Both the position numbers and the translations under genes were made by a program. Below, in pieces: positions 43,114 to 52,884 of a stretch of 64,000 nucleotides of DNA. The stretch is taken from contig CAWJEK010000011.1 of NCBI GenBank assembly GCA_963841885.1, positions 1 to 64,000 of the forward strand, given 5' to 3'. The first letter of the stretch is position 1. The number at the start of each line of letters is the position of its first letter. The notes below the pieces were generated by a model. The model searched no databases. It was not told where the DNA came from and was given only the letters and a program-made list of their open reading frames with translations. The DNA comes from Bog-756 sp963841885 (lineage in GTDB: Bacteria > Actinomycetota > Acidimicrobiia > Acidimicrobiales > RAAP-2).

Positions 43114-44394
43114 TCAGGCCGCCCCGGGCGCCCGGTAGCCGCTGAAGACGTCACGGCCGAACGTGCTGGTGACGGTGGCGGCCTGGCCGAGCCTCGGGAG
43201 CCCGAAGAGCTCCTCGATGGTGGCGAGGGTGGAGTAGTGGTTGTAGGGCACCGCGGTCACGGTGCCGGGTCGGATGAACGGCGACACGAGGACCGTCCCG
43301 ATCCTTCCGCCGCCGGGCCCGGACACCCCGGGCAGGGCGGCGGCGGGGCCGGGCTGCTCGTTGCAGCAGGCCGTCGCATCGGCGCTCGGGCCCGTGGAGT
43401 CCGCCTCGTCGAAGGTGACGATCAGCAGTCCGTCCCGGACGAAGGCCGGTGAGTGCGTGATGATCGGCACCCAGGTCGACAGGAAGTCGTCGATGTTGTC
43501 GCCGGCCGTCGGTCCCCCGGCCTGGTTGACGCAGGGGATGTCGTGGCCGTCCTGACACAGGTTCGGGGTGATGAAGCTCAGGTTCGGGGTGGTCGAGACC
43601 TTCTCCAGGTCGGTGGCGAGGCCGGTGGTGCCGGGAGGTGCCGAGGCGGGCAGGGCACCGGTCGGCGAGCCGAGGGGGACGACCCGGGCGTCGCACAGCG
43701 CGGTGTCGTCGATGATCGAGTGGAAGTAGACGAACGGGTCGTGGCGGGTGGCGTAGCCGTCGCCGGTGACCGCCGTCTGGGTGTGGTCGGGTGCGCCCAC
43801 CGCCGGATGGCCACATACCGCCGACTCCCGTGAGGGGTCGTTGCCCATGTCCTGCATGTAGGCCTTCCAGGTCAGATGGGCGGCGTCCAACTGGTCGGCG
43901 ACGGTCGGCACGCTGGCGGGAAAGACGCAGCCGGAGCCGTCGATCTGGCCGTCGCTGGCGATGGTGGTGCCCGCCGGGAAGTCGTCGAACATCTGACAGT
44001 CGGACTGGTTGTCCGGATTGGGCGCCTGACCGGAGATGAGGGCGATGTAGTTGTCGTTGGAGAAGTGACCGATGGCGTGGTACTCGCTCAGCTGGGCGCC
44101 CGAAGCCGGCAGATCGGTGGCCAGGTAGGGATCGGCCGTCGGATCGCCGAAGGTGTCGGTGTAATCCTCGTTCTCCAGCACGATGACGAAGACGTGCCGG
44201 ATGGGCGGTAGGCCGTTGCCCGGGGTGGTGGTCGACGGGGTCGTGGTGGACGACGTGGTGGACGTGGTCCCGGTCGCCGATCCACCGGACGAGCACGCCG
44301 CCGCCACGAGCGCCACTCCGGCGAGGACCGCCCCGACGACGGTCCGGGCGGCCCGGCGACGTATCGGTCGGGTGGGGCCGCCAGCGGTGTCCAT
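43114..44394 (-). CDS. Secreted lipoprotein phosphoesterase (phospholipase C/acid phosphatase family)
   Basis: 426 aa. Twin basic N-terminus (RRRAARTVVGAVLAG) and a lipobox LVAAACSSGG place it on the outer face of the membrane. A Thr/Ser linker precedes the PF04185 phosphoesterase domain: HVFVIVLENEDYTDTFGD, IGHFSNDNYIALISGQAPNP, GYATRHDPFVYFHSI, IVTFDEADS and VPYNHYSTLATIEELFGLPR. The metal-binding residues are E (LENE), N (NDN), D/E (FDEAD) and H (YNHYS). Likely scavenges phosphate from extracellular esters. Confidence 0.85.
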   Translation of the reverse strand: MDTAGGPTRPIRRRAARTVVGAVLAGVALVAAACSSGGSATGTTSTTSSTTTPSTTTPGNGLPPIRHVFVIVLENEDYTDTFGDPTADPYLATDLPASGAQLSEYHAIGHFSNDNYIALISGQAPNPDNQSDCQMFDDFPAGTTIASDGQIDGSGCVFPASVPTVADQLDAAHLTWKAYMQDMGNDPSRESAVCGHPAVGAPDHTQTAVTGDGYATRHDPFVYFHSIIDDTALCDARVVPLGSPTGALPASAPPGTTGLATDLEKVSTTPNLSFITPNLCQDGHDIPCVNQAGGPTAGDNIDDFLSTWVPIITHSPAFVRDGLLIVTFDEADSTGPSADATACCNEQPGPAAALPGVSGPGGGRIGTVLVSPFIRPGTVTAVPYNHYSTLATIEELFGLPRLGQAATVTSTFGRDVFSGYRAPGAA

Positions 44395-44483
44395 GGAGGT
44401 GTTCTAGCAGTCCCGTCGTGTCCCGGCCGGGCCCCGGCGGACCGGTACAGTGGGCGTCTTCGCCGAACTCCCGGAGGGAAACC

Positions 44484-44681
44484 ATGAAAATTGTCGTGGA
44501 CTACGACGAGTGCGCCAGCAATGCCGTGTGCATGGGGATCGCGCCCGAGGTCTTCGAGGTCCGGGACGACGGGTTCCTCTACGTGCTGAACGAGCACCCC
44601 GGCGAGGAGCTGCGCGAGAAGGTCCGTCAGGCCGCCAACGGCTGCCCGACGGGTGCCATCACCATCGTCGAGGACGAGTAA
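44484..44681 (+). CDS. Single-cluster ferredoxin (P450-type, 3Fe-4S-like)
   Basis: 65 aa, GGAGGG before the ATG. KIVVDYDECASNAVCMGIAP supplies Cys10 and Cys16, with Asn13 where a fourth Cys would be. NGCPTGAI gives the third Cys. Three cysteines in this spacing fit 3Fe-4S ferredoxins that feed cytochrome P450s or other oxygenases in actinobacteria. No P450 gene is adjacent. GltX begins 7 bp after the stop. Confidence 0.88.
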   Translation: MKIVVDYDECASNAVCMGIAPEVFEVRDDGFLYVLNEHPGEELREKVRQAANGCPTGAITIVEDE

Positions 44682-44688
44682 GGCCCGG

Positions 44689-46182
44689 GTGGCCACCGGC
44701 ACCCCGAGGGTCCGCTTCGCACCGTCACCCACCGGCTACTTCCACGTCGGGAGCGCCCGGACGGCGCTGTTCAACTGGCTGGTGGCGCGACAGTCCGGCG
44801 GCACGTTCGTGCTGCGGATCGAGGACACCGACGCCGAACGCAACCGCGAAGAGTGGGTCGACGGCATCCTGTCCGCCCTGCACTGGCTGGGCATGGACGC
44901 CGACGAGGGCCCCTACCGCCAGTCGTCGCGCAGTTCCCGGTACCACGAGGCCGTCGACGCCCTGTGGGACGCGGGGCTCCTGTACGCCTGTGGCTGCACC
45001 CACGACGAGGTCTCGGCGCGCAACAAGGCGGCGGGCATCCTCACCCCCGGCTACGACGGCCACTGCCGCCACCTCGGACTGGAGCGGGGACAGGGACGGG
45101 CCCTGCGCTACGCCACCCCGCACGAGGGGACGGTGACCGTCCCCGACGTGATCCGGGGCGACGTCGAATTCCCCTGCTCGGCCATGGACGATTTCGTGGC
45201 CGTCAAGGGCAACGGCGCCCCCCTGTTCGTGCTGGCCAACGTCGTCGACGACATCGACATGGCCATCACCCACGTGATCCGGGGCGAGGACCTGTTGCCC
45301 ACGACGCCCAAGAACATCCTGGTGTGGGGCTCACTGGCCACCATCGGCTGGACGACGGACGGCACCTGCGGTCCGCCGGGTCGCCCCACCCCGCCGCTGC
45401 CGGTCTTCGCCCACCTGCCGATGCTGGTGAACGAGGCCCGCAAGAAGCTGTCGAAGCGGAAGGATCCGGTCGCCGTCGAGTCGTACCGGGAGCAGGGCTA
45501 TCTACCCGACGCGTTCGTGAACTACCTCGGCCTGCTGGGCTGGAGCCCTCCCAACGACGAATCCGAGATCTTCACCCGGGACCAGATGGTCGACTGGTTC
45601 GCCCTCTCCGACGTCAACCACTCCCCGGCCTTCTTCGACGTGGCCAAGCTCACCCACATGAACGGCGAGTACATCCGCGCCCTGCCCCTCGACGCCTTCG
45701 TCGAGGCGTGCCGACCGTGGCTCGAGGGCGACGGTACCCCGTGGCCCGCCGCCGCCTTCGACGAGGCGGCGTTCCGGGCCATGGCGCCCGTCGTCCAGGA
45801 GCGGGTCGCGGTACTGGGCGAGGTGCCGGCCATGGTCGACTTCCTCTTCCTCGACGCCCCCGTGATGGATCCCGACGCGTGGGCCAGGGCCCTGGCCGGC
45901 GACGAGGCGGCGCCGGCCATCCTGGCCGCGGCGACGGCCGCCTACGGCGCCCTCCGTTCCGACTGGACGGCTGCCAGCCTCCACGCCGCCACCCTCGAGG
46001 TGGCCGAGTCGGTCGGCCGCAAGCTCGGCAAGGCCCAGGCTCCCATCCGGGTCGCCGTCACCGGACGCCGCGTCGGGCCGCCGCTCTTCGAGGCCCTCGA
46101 GGTGCTCGGCCCGGACCGGACCCTGACCCGCCTGGCCGCCGCCACCGACCGCCTGGCCGAGGGCACCTCCTCGCCGTCATGA
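44689..46182 (+). CDS. gltX: Glutamyl-tRNA synthetase
   Basis: 497 aa from GTG. RVRFAPSPTGYFHVGSARTA holds the class I signature (HVGS for HIGH), RIEDTDAERNREEW, the CGCTHDE...C Zn-like region, VIRGEDLLPTTPKNI, the KLSKRKD catalytic loop (KMSKS equivalent) and the helical anticodon-binding domain. It charges tRNA-Glu. If this host lacks GlnRS it would also be the misacylating enzyme for tRNA-Gln. The arrangement after a ferredoxin is not functional evidence by itself. Confidence 0.93.
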   Translation: MATGTPRVRFAPSPTGYFHVGSARTALFNWLVARQSGGTFVLRIEDTDAERNREEWVDGILSALHWLGMDADEGPYRQSSRSSRYHEAVDALWDAGLLYACGCTHDEVSARNKAAGILTPGYDGHCRHLGLERGQGRALRYATPHEGTVTVPDVIRGDVEFPCSAMDDFVAVKGNGAPLFVLANVVDDIDMAITHVIRGEDLLPTTPKNILVWGSLATIGWTTDGTCGPPGRPTPPLPVFAHLPMLVNEARKKLSKRKDPVAVESYREQGYLPDAFVNYLGLLGWSPPNDESEIFTRDQMVDWFALSDVNHSPAFFDVAKLTHMNGEYIRALPLDAFVEACRPWLEGDGTPWPAAAFDEAAFRAMAPVVQERVAVLGEVPAMVDFLFLDAPVMDPDAWARALAGDEAAPAILAAATAAYGALRSDWTAASLHAATLEVAESVGRKLGKAQAPIRVAVTGRRVGPPLFEALEVLGPDRTLTRLAAATDRLAEGTSSPS

Positions 46183-46255
46183 GGCACCGGCCGTCCGTCA
46201 CCGGCCCGGACCGCTGACCCCGGCCGCCACCGGCCTCGCGCTGTTCGCCGTCCGC

Positions 46256-46897
46256 ATGATCCGCCTCCTCCTCAAGCTGCTCAAGTGGTTCCTCATCGCC
46301 GTGGTCGTCTACCTGGCGGTCACGGCGTGGCAGGTGTGGCGGACCGGCCAGCAGTACTCGCCGCAGGCGGCGGGGGCCATCGTGGTGATGGGGGCGGCCC
46401 AGTACAACGGGGTACCGTCACCCGACCTGCAGGCCCGCCTCGACCAGGCGGCACTGCTGTGGCACGAGCACTACTCGTCGACCATCGTCGTCACCGGGTA
46501 CAAGGAGCCGGGTGACAACTACACCGAGGCCGAGGCGGGGGCCCGCTACCTCGGGTCGGTCGGGATCCCCTACCACGACATCATCCAGGCCGGTGGGCGG
46601 AATTCGTGGGAGAACCTGTCCGGGGCGGCGGCCGAATTGATCCCGCTCGGCAAGACCGACGTCCTGATCGTGACCGACAAGTTCCACGAGGCCCGCAGCA
46701 TGGCCATCGCCTCGTCGGTCGGCCTGACACCGCATCCGACGCCGACCCAGACGTCACCCATCAGCGGGCTGTCCGCCGTCCCGTACTACGCCAAGGAGAC
46801 CGTCGGGGTGGCGATCGGCCGGATCATCGGTTTCCAGAACCTCGACTCGATCCACTCCTTCGGCTTCGGCCGCCCGGCGGTCGGACCGACCTCCTGA
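46256..46897 (+). CDS. YdcF/SanA-like DUF218 membrane protein
   Basis: 213 aa. N-terminal helix LLLKLLKWFLIAVVVYLAVT, then the DUF218 alpha/beta domain: AGAIVVMGAAQYNGVPSPDL, ARLDQAALLWHEHYSSTIVV, SWENLSGAAAELIPLGKTDV and VTDKFHEARSMAIASSVGL. Family members act in envelope integrity or bind SAM-like ligands; role uncertain. Anchored facing the outside or periplasm-like space. Confidence 0.82.
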   Translation: MIRLLLKLLKWFLIAVVVYLAVTAWQVWRTGQQYSPQAAGAIVVMGAAQYNGVPSPDLQARLDQAALLWHEHYSSTIVVTGYKEPGDNYTEAEAGARYLGSVGIPYHDIIQAGGRNSWENLSGAAAELIPLGKTDVLIVTDKFHEARSMAIASSVGLTPHPTPTQTSPISGLSAVPYYAKETVGVAIGRIIGFQNLDSIHSFGFGRPAVGPTS

Positions 46898-46925
46898 CCG
46901 ACTGCCGTTGTCGGGACGGACGGCG

Positions 46926-47600
46926 TCAGAGCACGATCCCGGGCAGGTCGCCGATGGAGTCGAGCAGGTGGGTGTGGGGGGCGTCGCGCAGTTCCTCGGC
47001 GGTGTGGGCGCCGGTCAGGACGCCGGCCACCACCGAGGCCCCGGAACGCGTCCCCGCCACCAGGTCCGAGGCGGTGTCGCCGGCCACGGCCACCTCGGCG
47101 ACGTCGTCGATGCGCAGGCGCAGCACCGCGGTGAGGATCATGTCCGGCCAGGGCCGGCCCCGGCCGGCGTCGGCCGGCGACAGTGCGAGGTCGATCCGCC
47201 CGGCCCAGTCGAGCGTGTCGATGATGCGGTCGCGGGTGGCGGGCGAGAAGCCGGTGGTGAGACAGACCCGCACCCCGGCGTCGCGCAGCGTGGCGAAGGT
47301 CCGCTCGGCCCCGGGGAGAGCCGTGACCTCGCCCCGGTCGACGGCCTGGTCGAAGGCGGCCTCGAACGCGATGTTGGCCCGCTCGGCCCGGTGGCGGTCG
47401 CCACCGAGCAGTTCGGTGAACACGGCGATCTTGGACTGGCCCATGGTGCGGCGGATGTAGGCGGCGGGATCGTCCGCCAGGTCGCCCGCCACCAGGCCGA
47501 CGGCGTCGAGGGCGGACTGGAACGCCTCCTCCACCGCGCCTTCGTCGGCCACGGTGGTGCCGGCCATGTCGAGGGCGGCCAGTCGAATCGGCAGTGTCAT
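46926..47600 (-). CDS. Phosphonatase-like HAD hydrolase
   Basis: 224 aa; ATG overlaps the FAD-oxidase stop. LAALDMAGTTVADEG is the DMAGTT nucleophile motif of phosphonatases (DxxGTT). TMGQSKIAVF in the cap, LTTGFSPATRDRIID and VAVAGDTASDLVAGTRSGAS complete the HAD set. This fits the TIGR03351-type group found beside a TIGR03364-type FAD oxidase. Likely cleaves the C-P bond of phosphonoacetaldehyde or a related compound made by its partner, releasing phosphate. Confidence 0.85.
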   Translation of the reverse strand: MTLPIRLAALDMAGTTVADEGAVEEAFQSALDAVGLVAGDLADDPAAYIRRTMGQSKIAVFTELLGGDRHRAERANIAFEAAFDQAVDRGEVTALPGAERTFATLRDAGVRVCLTTGFSPATRDRIIDTLDWAGRIDLALSPADAGRGRPWPDMILTAVLRLRIDDVAEVAVAGDTASDLVAGTRSGASVVAGVLTGAHTAEELRDAPHTHLLDSIGDLPGIVL

Positions 47601-48736
47601 CGGGTCAGTTCCTCCCACGTCTCCTCGGCGATGGCCGGCGACAGGGTCATGCCCCGGCCGGCCGGGCCCGTCACCACGACGACGCCGGGCTCCGGCGTCG
47701 TCCGGTAACAGATGCGGTCGTCGGTCGCCACGGTGTACACGCCGGCCCAGCGCCGCACCACCGGTGGCAACGACCAACCGAGCACGGACTCCGCCCGGCA
47801 CACCAGGTCCTCGTAGAAGTGCTCGTCGACGGCGAAGTCGAAGGGCTCGTCGTAGACATGGGTGTCGCCGATGGTCAGCCCACCGGCCGCCCGTTGCGCG
47901 ATCAGGAGCTGCATGCCCCACTCGACGGTGGACGGCGCCGGTTCGGGGAGCCCGGCCCGCGCGGGTAGGTCGAATGCGGGGTAGTAGCGCATCGAGTCGG
48001 CGTCGGCCACGGCGGTCGCCAGCCGCTCGGTGGCCGGGGCGGTCTGCAGCATCTGGAGTCGGCAACGACGCAGGGGGGCGGCGGCCAGAACGGCCCCGAC
48101 CGTCCCCCCGATCCCCGAGAGCCGGTCCCCGATGCAGAGCACCACGGCCGAGCCCTCGTGTCGGTTCCCCAGGTGGTCGACGGCCGCCGGCGTGCCGCCC
48201 GGGGTCGTGTCGACGTCCACGACCTGGCGGTGGGGGAGCCACGTGTACCGGCCGGTCGACTCGAGCGTCACCCGCAGCGCGCCCAGCACCAGACCGGGCT
48301 CGACGACGGCGTCGCGGCGGCAGAGCAGGCCGCCGACCAGGTCGCCCCGGACGGCGGGGTTGGCGGCCCGGACTCCGGCCGGATCGAGCAGTTCGAAGCC
48401 CCGCAGATCGGCGTCGGGCTGAGCGGCCGCCTCGGCCATGAGGGTCAGCTCGGACTCGTGACGGGCCACGGTGAGAGAGCCGTCGGGTCGGAAGCCCACG
48501 GCGGGGGAGTGGGCGGCGACCCGCTCCCACAGGTCCCGGGCCCGCAGGGCGAGGGCCAGCTCGGGACCGGCGGCCCGACCGCTCACCCAGATCAGGCCGA
48601 AATTGCGCACCGAGGCCCGGCGGGGCCCGGCGTCCGCCTCCAGGTGGGTGACCTCCCAGCCACGCCGGCAGGCCTCCAGAGCGTGCATCGTACCGAGGAC
48701 ACCGCCGCCGACGATGACCACCCGCTGCGCGTCCAC
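47597..48736 (-). CDS. FAD-dependent oxidoreductase (DAO fold, phosphonate-associated group)
   Basis: 379 aa. RVVIVGGGVLGTMHALEACR is the FAD-binding GxGxxG. NFGLIWVSGRAAGPEL, GLLCRRDAVVEPGLVL and VVTGPAGRGMTLSPAIAEET follow the D-amino-acid-oxidase plan. Members next to a phosphonatase-like HAD gene oxidise aminoethylphosphonate or its N-methyl form to phosphonoacetaldehyde. The four-base overlap with the HAD gene indicates one transcript and coupled translation. Confidence 0.82.
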   Translation of the reverse strand: MDAQRVVIVGGGVLGTMHALEACRRGWEVTHLEADAGPRRASVRNFGLIWVSGRAAGPELALALRARDLWERVAAHSPAVGFRPDGSLTVARHESELTLMAEAAAQPDADLRGFELLDPAGVRAANPAVRGDLVGGLLCRRDAVVEPGLVLGALRVTLESTGRYTWLPHRQVVDVDTTPGGTPAAVDHLGNRHEGSAVVLCIGDRLSGIGGTVGAVLAAAPLRRCRLQMLQTAPATERLATAVADADSMRYYPAFDLPARAGLPEPAPSTVEWGMQLLIAQRAAGGLTIGDTHVYDEPFDFAVDEHFYEDLVCRAESVLGWSLPPVVRRWAGVYTVATDDRICYRTTPEPGVVVVTGPAGRGMTLSPAIAEETWEELTR

Positions 48737-48903
48737 GCCGACGATCGTAGTGAGGTGCCAGGACGTAGCCCGACGGGGTGTCTCCGGGTCGGGAGGGTTG
48801 GTGCCGGACGTCTCCGATGGAGGTCGGGAACCTGACGGGGAGGGTGGGATCGGGCCGGCGCCGCCGACGCCCGCCAGGTCGGCTAAATTGGCGGTTCGCC
48901 CAT

Positions 48904-48976
48904 TCGGGGGTGGCGCAACTGGCAGCGCGCGTGATTCTGGTTCATGAGGTTGGAGGTTCGAGCCCTCCCCCCCGAG
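48904..48976 (+). tRNA. tRNA-Gln(CUG)
   Basis: Cloverleaf folds fully: acceptor TCGGGGG/CCCCCGA, D stem GCGC/GCGC, anticodon stem CGTGA/TCATG with loop TTCTGGT (anticodon CUG), variable AGGTT, T arm GGAGG-TTCGAGC-CCTCC, discriminator G. CCA is not encoded. Confidence 0.93.
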
Positions 48977-49077
48977 CGCATGCAGTGGCCCTGGTCAGGG
49001 CCGTTGTGGCAGATTGCTCCCTCCGGAGCGGTCGACTGCAGCACGAGGTACCGGGGCTCCTTCGGGAGCTTCGACAG

Positions 49078-49150
49078 GGTCCCATCGTCTAGAGGCCTAG
49101 GACACCACCCTCTCAAGGTGGCGACACGGGTTCGAATCCCGTTGGGACTG
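49078..49150 (+). tRNA. tRNA-Glu(CUC), edge of the right accessory region
   Basis: Acceptor GGTCCCA/TGGGACT, TC, D arm GTCTAGAGGCCTAGGAC, anticodon stem CCACC/GGTGG with loop CTCTCAA (anticodon CUC), T arm ACGGG-TTCGAAT-CCCGT, discriminator G. CCA is not encoded. Mobile-element genes start right after its 3' end, so it is the probable insertion site. The matching 3' duplicate was not found within the window. Confidence 0.93.
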
Positions 49151-49391
49151 CTCATCATCGTGGCTGGTCAGAGGCGGATCCGCCGCTGACCAGCTCCGGC
49201 CGCCTTCCTCCTCCCGCTTATTCATCGTGCGCCCATCGATACAGAGCTGCGTGCCATCGATCTGCTCGTCCATCATCCGGCCGCACCGCGAAAGCACTCC
49301 CCGCTGATTTCCGAAGAGCCTGTATTAATCGCGGGCAGAGGTCATCAATGAATCTGATCAGCCTCGGCTGGCAGGAATGGCTGCAATCGCC
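49151..49391. other. Non-coding gap after tRNA-Glu
   Basis: 241 bp, AT-richer than the core. No gene, dyad or integrase remnant seen. Confidence 0.5.
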
Positions 49392-52300
49392 CTAGTCGGG
49401 ATCCGAGATCAGCTTGGCTACGAGACTGTCAAGCGCTTTTGCGACCCCGTCAGCACTCAGCGAGTGTCGGATGGCACGCCGTTGGGACTGGAACGATGAA
49501 CCAGGGAGATCCACCCCGCCTGCTACGCCCTCGGCATGCGCAGCTGCCTCGACCAATTTCTCGGTGCAGCGAGCTTCCAGGTCGAAGGTCGGGAACGGGA
49601 TCTCAAAGATGTACTTGTGGAAGTCGCGTGGATTGTGTTCGCCATGAGACTGCAGTGGACGACCGCGAGCGTGAAGGCGTCAGAGTTCATGATGCCAGTG
49701 AGGTACTGGGACTCCTCGATGGAATTCGTCGCAGCCCAATAGAGCTTTGTGTCGATCACGGCCTTAGGGTCATCGAGTCTGGAGGCAGCTAGATACATGC
49801 CCGACACGTGTTGTAGACGACCCTGTCCGCGGGCAGCGGGAATTGCTGGGAGAGTCCCTTTTGGTAGTCGATCCTCTCTAATAGACTGAGGCGCTCACTT
49901 GAGCGGTTCGTGCGCCACACACGATTGGACCTCTCGACCGGTGCTGAGGCCGGGGTAGTAGTCGAGGGCGTCGTCGTCATCGTCGAGGAGACGTTCGCCA
50001 TCCCAGGGAAGCACAACTTCGAGTGGATTTAAGAGACGGAATGGCAAGAGCGTCTCTCCGAGGTGCATCGGGAAGATGAAGCGCGTCTCGACGACGAGGG
50101 GCTCGAGGTCGATTTCCTTCCAAGGCTTCTTCTCGTTGGCGGATCGCCTGGGTTGGACCGCACGCCGCCCTGCACCGACTCCGAGTGGCGATGCTGGGGC
50201 GTCGGTAACAACGAAGAGCACTCGCGGGACGATGGTCCGCCTTGGGAGATCGAGATGCATACCGCGACAGAGGACCGCCCGCCGCACGCATTGCTTTGCT
50301 GTATCAGCAGAAACAACAGTCAAGACATAAGCGACCGAATCCCACGAGGCGTTGTGGATCTTCACTCGTCCAGACCACTCGTCGGCGGACGGTGGCATGG
50401 GCGAGGCAGTCTGCGACCTCGATCCGAAGACGACGGAGGGCGGCACTGGAAAGATCGAGGGCTTCACCTTGTGGAGATCCCAAGGTGTGGTGAATGCGAT
50501 TTTGCATGGATTGGTGGGGAGGGGGTAGTCGCCACAGGGCGCAGCCCAGCGAACTGACGTCGAGACAGGACCGCTTAGAGGCATTACGAAGCCAAAGTGA
50601 CCTCCGAGGCGAAGGTAGAGTTCGCAGGGCGCGCACCAAGAACAGACCAGAGAGGTCTTGGTGCGTCGAGACGGCTGAGCCTGCCCATAGATTGCGCTCT
50701 TCGCTCATCTTCCTGAATGCCATCTGCATTGAATCAGGCATGAAGCGGTATGAGAGCCACGGTGGGTTGCCAACCAGCACGTCGACTTGGTTCTCAGGCA
50801 ATGCCTGCCAGACGGGCCGAGCGAGGTTGCGCACGAAGTAGCCCCAGATGTGGTTTCGCCCTATATCGTGAAGTTCGCACATCGTGCGAAAGGTCGACTC
50901 GATGACGGGTTGGTCTGCTTCATCGATTGCATAGAGCCGGAACGTGGCATTGAGTGAGGGCTTTGAACCAGGCTTCCGATTGGCGGCCTTTCTCGCTAGT
51001 TCCTCAACCAGCTGATCGAAGCGCACGGGATCGACAAGGAGCTTCCGCGGGAAGTTGAGCGGTTGGCTCAGAAGCGAACCCTGTCCCCAGCCATGCTTCG
51101 TCGTGGTCTCGACCACGAGTGACTCTGAGGTCAGCAGGTTGGCCTCTTCGTCCCATTGAACGCTATCGCCCAGATACACCGGGATCAGAAGCTCCCCTCG
51201 GTCGCCTCGAAGTCTGGTCTTGCCGATTGCAAGCAGATAGGTGACTCGGGCCAAGGTGACGGCGACAGGGTGGACGTCAATGCCTGACACCGCTCGGCAA
51301 ACACCATTCAAGGCAGCCGAATATCCGCTCCAACCTCGTCGGCGGTCGCAAGGAAGCGGCGGATCGAGTGAAACAAGAAAGTTCCCGACCCGCAAGCCGG
51401 ATCGAGAACCCGTTGGGTGAGCGGCTCTGTAACGGGGCCAGCGACCACTGATCGGCGAGCCAGTCAGGCGTGTAGTACTCACCGAGATCGTGGCGCTGCT
51501 GATTGGAAATCACGGATTCGTAGAGGACCTTCATCACGTCGTGCTCGACGAGATCCCATCCAAAACGCGCCAAGCGGTGAGCGAGGGTCCGTATGAATTG
51601 TTCGCCCCCAGGGACTTCCAGTGGCCAATCGAAGAAATCCGATTCGATGACTCCGTAAATCTGGGCGTTCGTGAACAGCGATCCCGAGCAGATCACTTCA
51701 GGAGTGAGCACCGGATCGGTGAGGTGGGTAATCGAGCACAGCATGGGCGATGACCTGGCCGTAAGAACCAGGAGTGTGTGATTCACAAAGAGCAGGTCTG
51801 AATCTTCGATTAGTTGGCTCCCAAGGCTGTAGTCAGCAGGCGCCCCCAGAGCTCTCAGCTTGACTTTCACGTCTAGAGGTCTCGATAGGCGTCGTAGAGC
51901 GCCCCCAGGTCGGCGGCATCGAGAGCGTGAGCGGAGGACTGAGCACCCAGCCGGTCCTCGATCTCACGAGGTGTTGGATGTATCTGTTCTGCCGTAGCCA
52001 GGATCCCCTCAAGCCAGAGAAGGAGCCCCTCGACATCAGGGGCAGCTGGGTTCGCCATGAAGGTATTCACCAGGGACAAATCGTCCCCCTCAAGATGGTA
52101 GAGGTTCCACTCGGCGCCATCGGTCAGGACCCCTACATAGCGTTGGGCAACGTGATCGCGTCGTTCCCGTACGTAGCCAGCAAGCTGATCCACACCCTCG
52201 GGACGTACGTTGCCAATTCGAAGATCCTTCTTCACCTCGATGACGGTGCAGCCAGCCTCGATGTCGATTCGTCCCTTGCCGGAAGGCGATTCAAGGGAGA

Positions 52301-52458
52301 TGCCGGAGGGCTTCAAGGCTGTCGGCGTCGAGATTGACTCGACCCGCGAGCAGCAGGGTCTTGATGCCCGCTTGCACGTCCGCTTCGGTTCTCGTCACGT
52401 CACGACTAGCGAGGTCAGTGATGAGCACTCGCAGGTCGATGAGCCCGGTAGGCGACAT
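49392..52458 (-). pseudogene. Type IIG-like restriction/N6-adenine methyltransferase, multiply frameshifted
   Basis: About 1,000 residues of one protein are recoverable in order by changing frame at least seven times. The start is MSPTGLIDLRVLITDLASRD. A nuclease-like motif follows (GRIDIEAGCTVIEVKKDL, PD-(D/E)xK pattern). Then come LGEYYTPDWLAD and QRVLDPACGSGTFLFHSIRR (SAM motif I), GIDVHPVAVTLARVTYL, and VDVLVGNPPWLSYRFM (catalytic NPPW of N6-adenine methylases). The C-terminal part is YLAASRLDDPKAVIDTKLYW and SHGEHNPRDFHKYIFEIPFP, ending at a TAG (49392-49394). Breaks lie near 52310, 51873, 51445, 51318, 50600, 49930, 49800 and 49655. Non-functional as read. Confidence 0.85.
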
Positions 52459-52620
52459 GGAAGAAGCCTAGGACAGGGCCACTGCGGACCCTGGTAGTCA
52501 AGAGCCGGCAGGCAGCGGCTTCAAGCTCATTTCATTGACTCCGCCGTTGACCAAGTGCCGCGTGCGCTTCATCCATTCGGGTCTTGACCTGTTGCCAATC
52601 CGGACGACGTCGTCGCCTGG

Positions 52621-52884
52621 ACGACATCGAGTCGCCCGGCCGCCGCTCTGGCGCATTCGGGGGTCTGCTGGGGTCTCTCATCGTGTCGCCACCCCTTCCG
52701 GCGTCAATGGCACGTTGCGAGGCGCCGGCACGGATGGTGACCCTTCGGGTCGGCTCGTTCCTCGCCTCACCATCCGGCCTTCGCTTCTCACTCTCGCTGC
52801 GCTCGACCATGACCCCGGTGGGGTCCCCGGCGACCTCCTCTTCGGTACCCAGCGGCAACCGCCGCTCAACTGAAGGAGGCCGAC
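52621..52884 (+). repeat. Structured leader repeat L, copy 1 (upstream of ardC-like gene)
   Basis: About 265 bp closely matching 53791-54057. Conserved elements in order: GGGGGTCTGCTGGGG, CGCCACCCCTTCCGGCGTCAA, hairpin GACCC-TTC-GGGTC (52739-52751), CCTCGCCTCACCATCCGGCC, hairpin GACCCC-GGT-GGGGTC (52811-52825), hairpin AGCGGC-AACC-GCCGCT (52851-52866) and AAGGAGG before the ATG. Homology ends at the start codon, so this is a duplicated expression leader rather than a gene duplication. Confidence 0.85.

Noticed and set aside
49479..49490. CCGTTGGGACTG matching the tRNA-Glu 3' end (49139-49150), as a candidate second attachment site
   Set aside because: Only 12 bp, lies within coding sequence of the methyltransferase pseudogene, and would define a 340-bp insert with no gene. 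Chance or codon overlap is more likely.
52532..52858. Minus-strand 108-aa frame across leader repeat L
   Set aside because: Its counterpart in copy 2 is not conserved as a protein, while the hairpins are; the constraint is on nucleic-acid structure.
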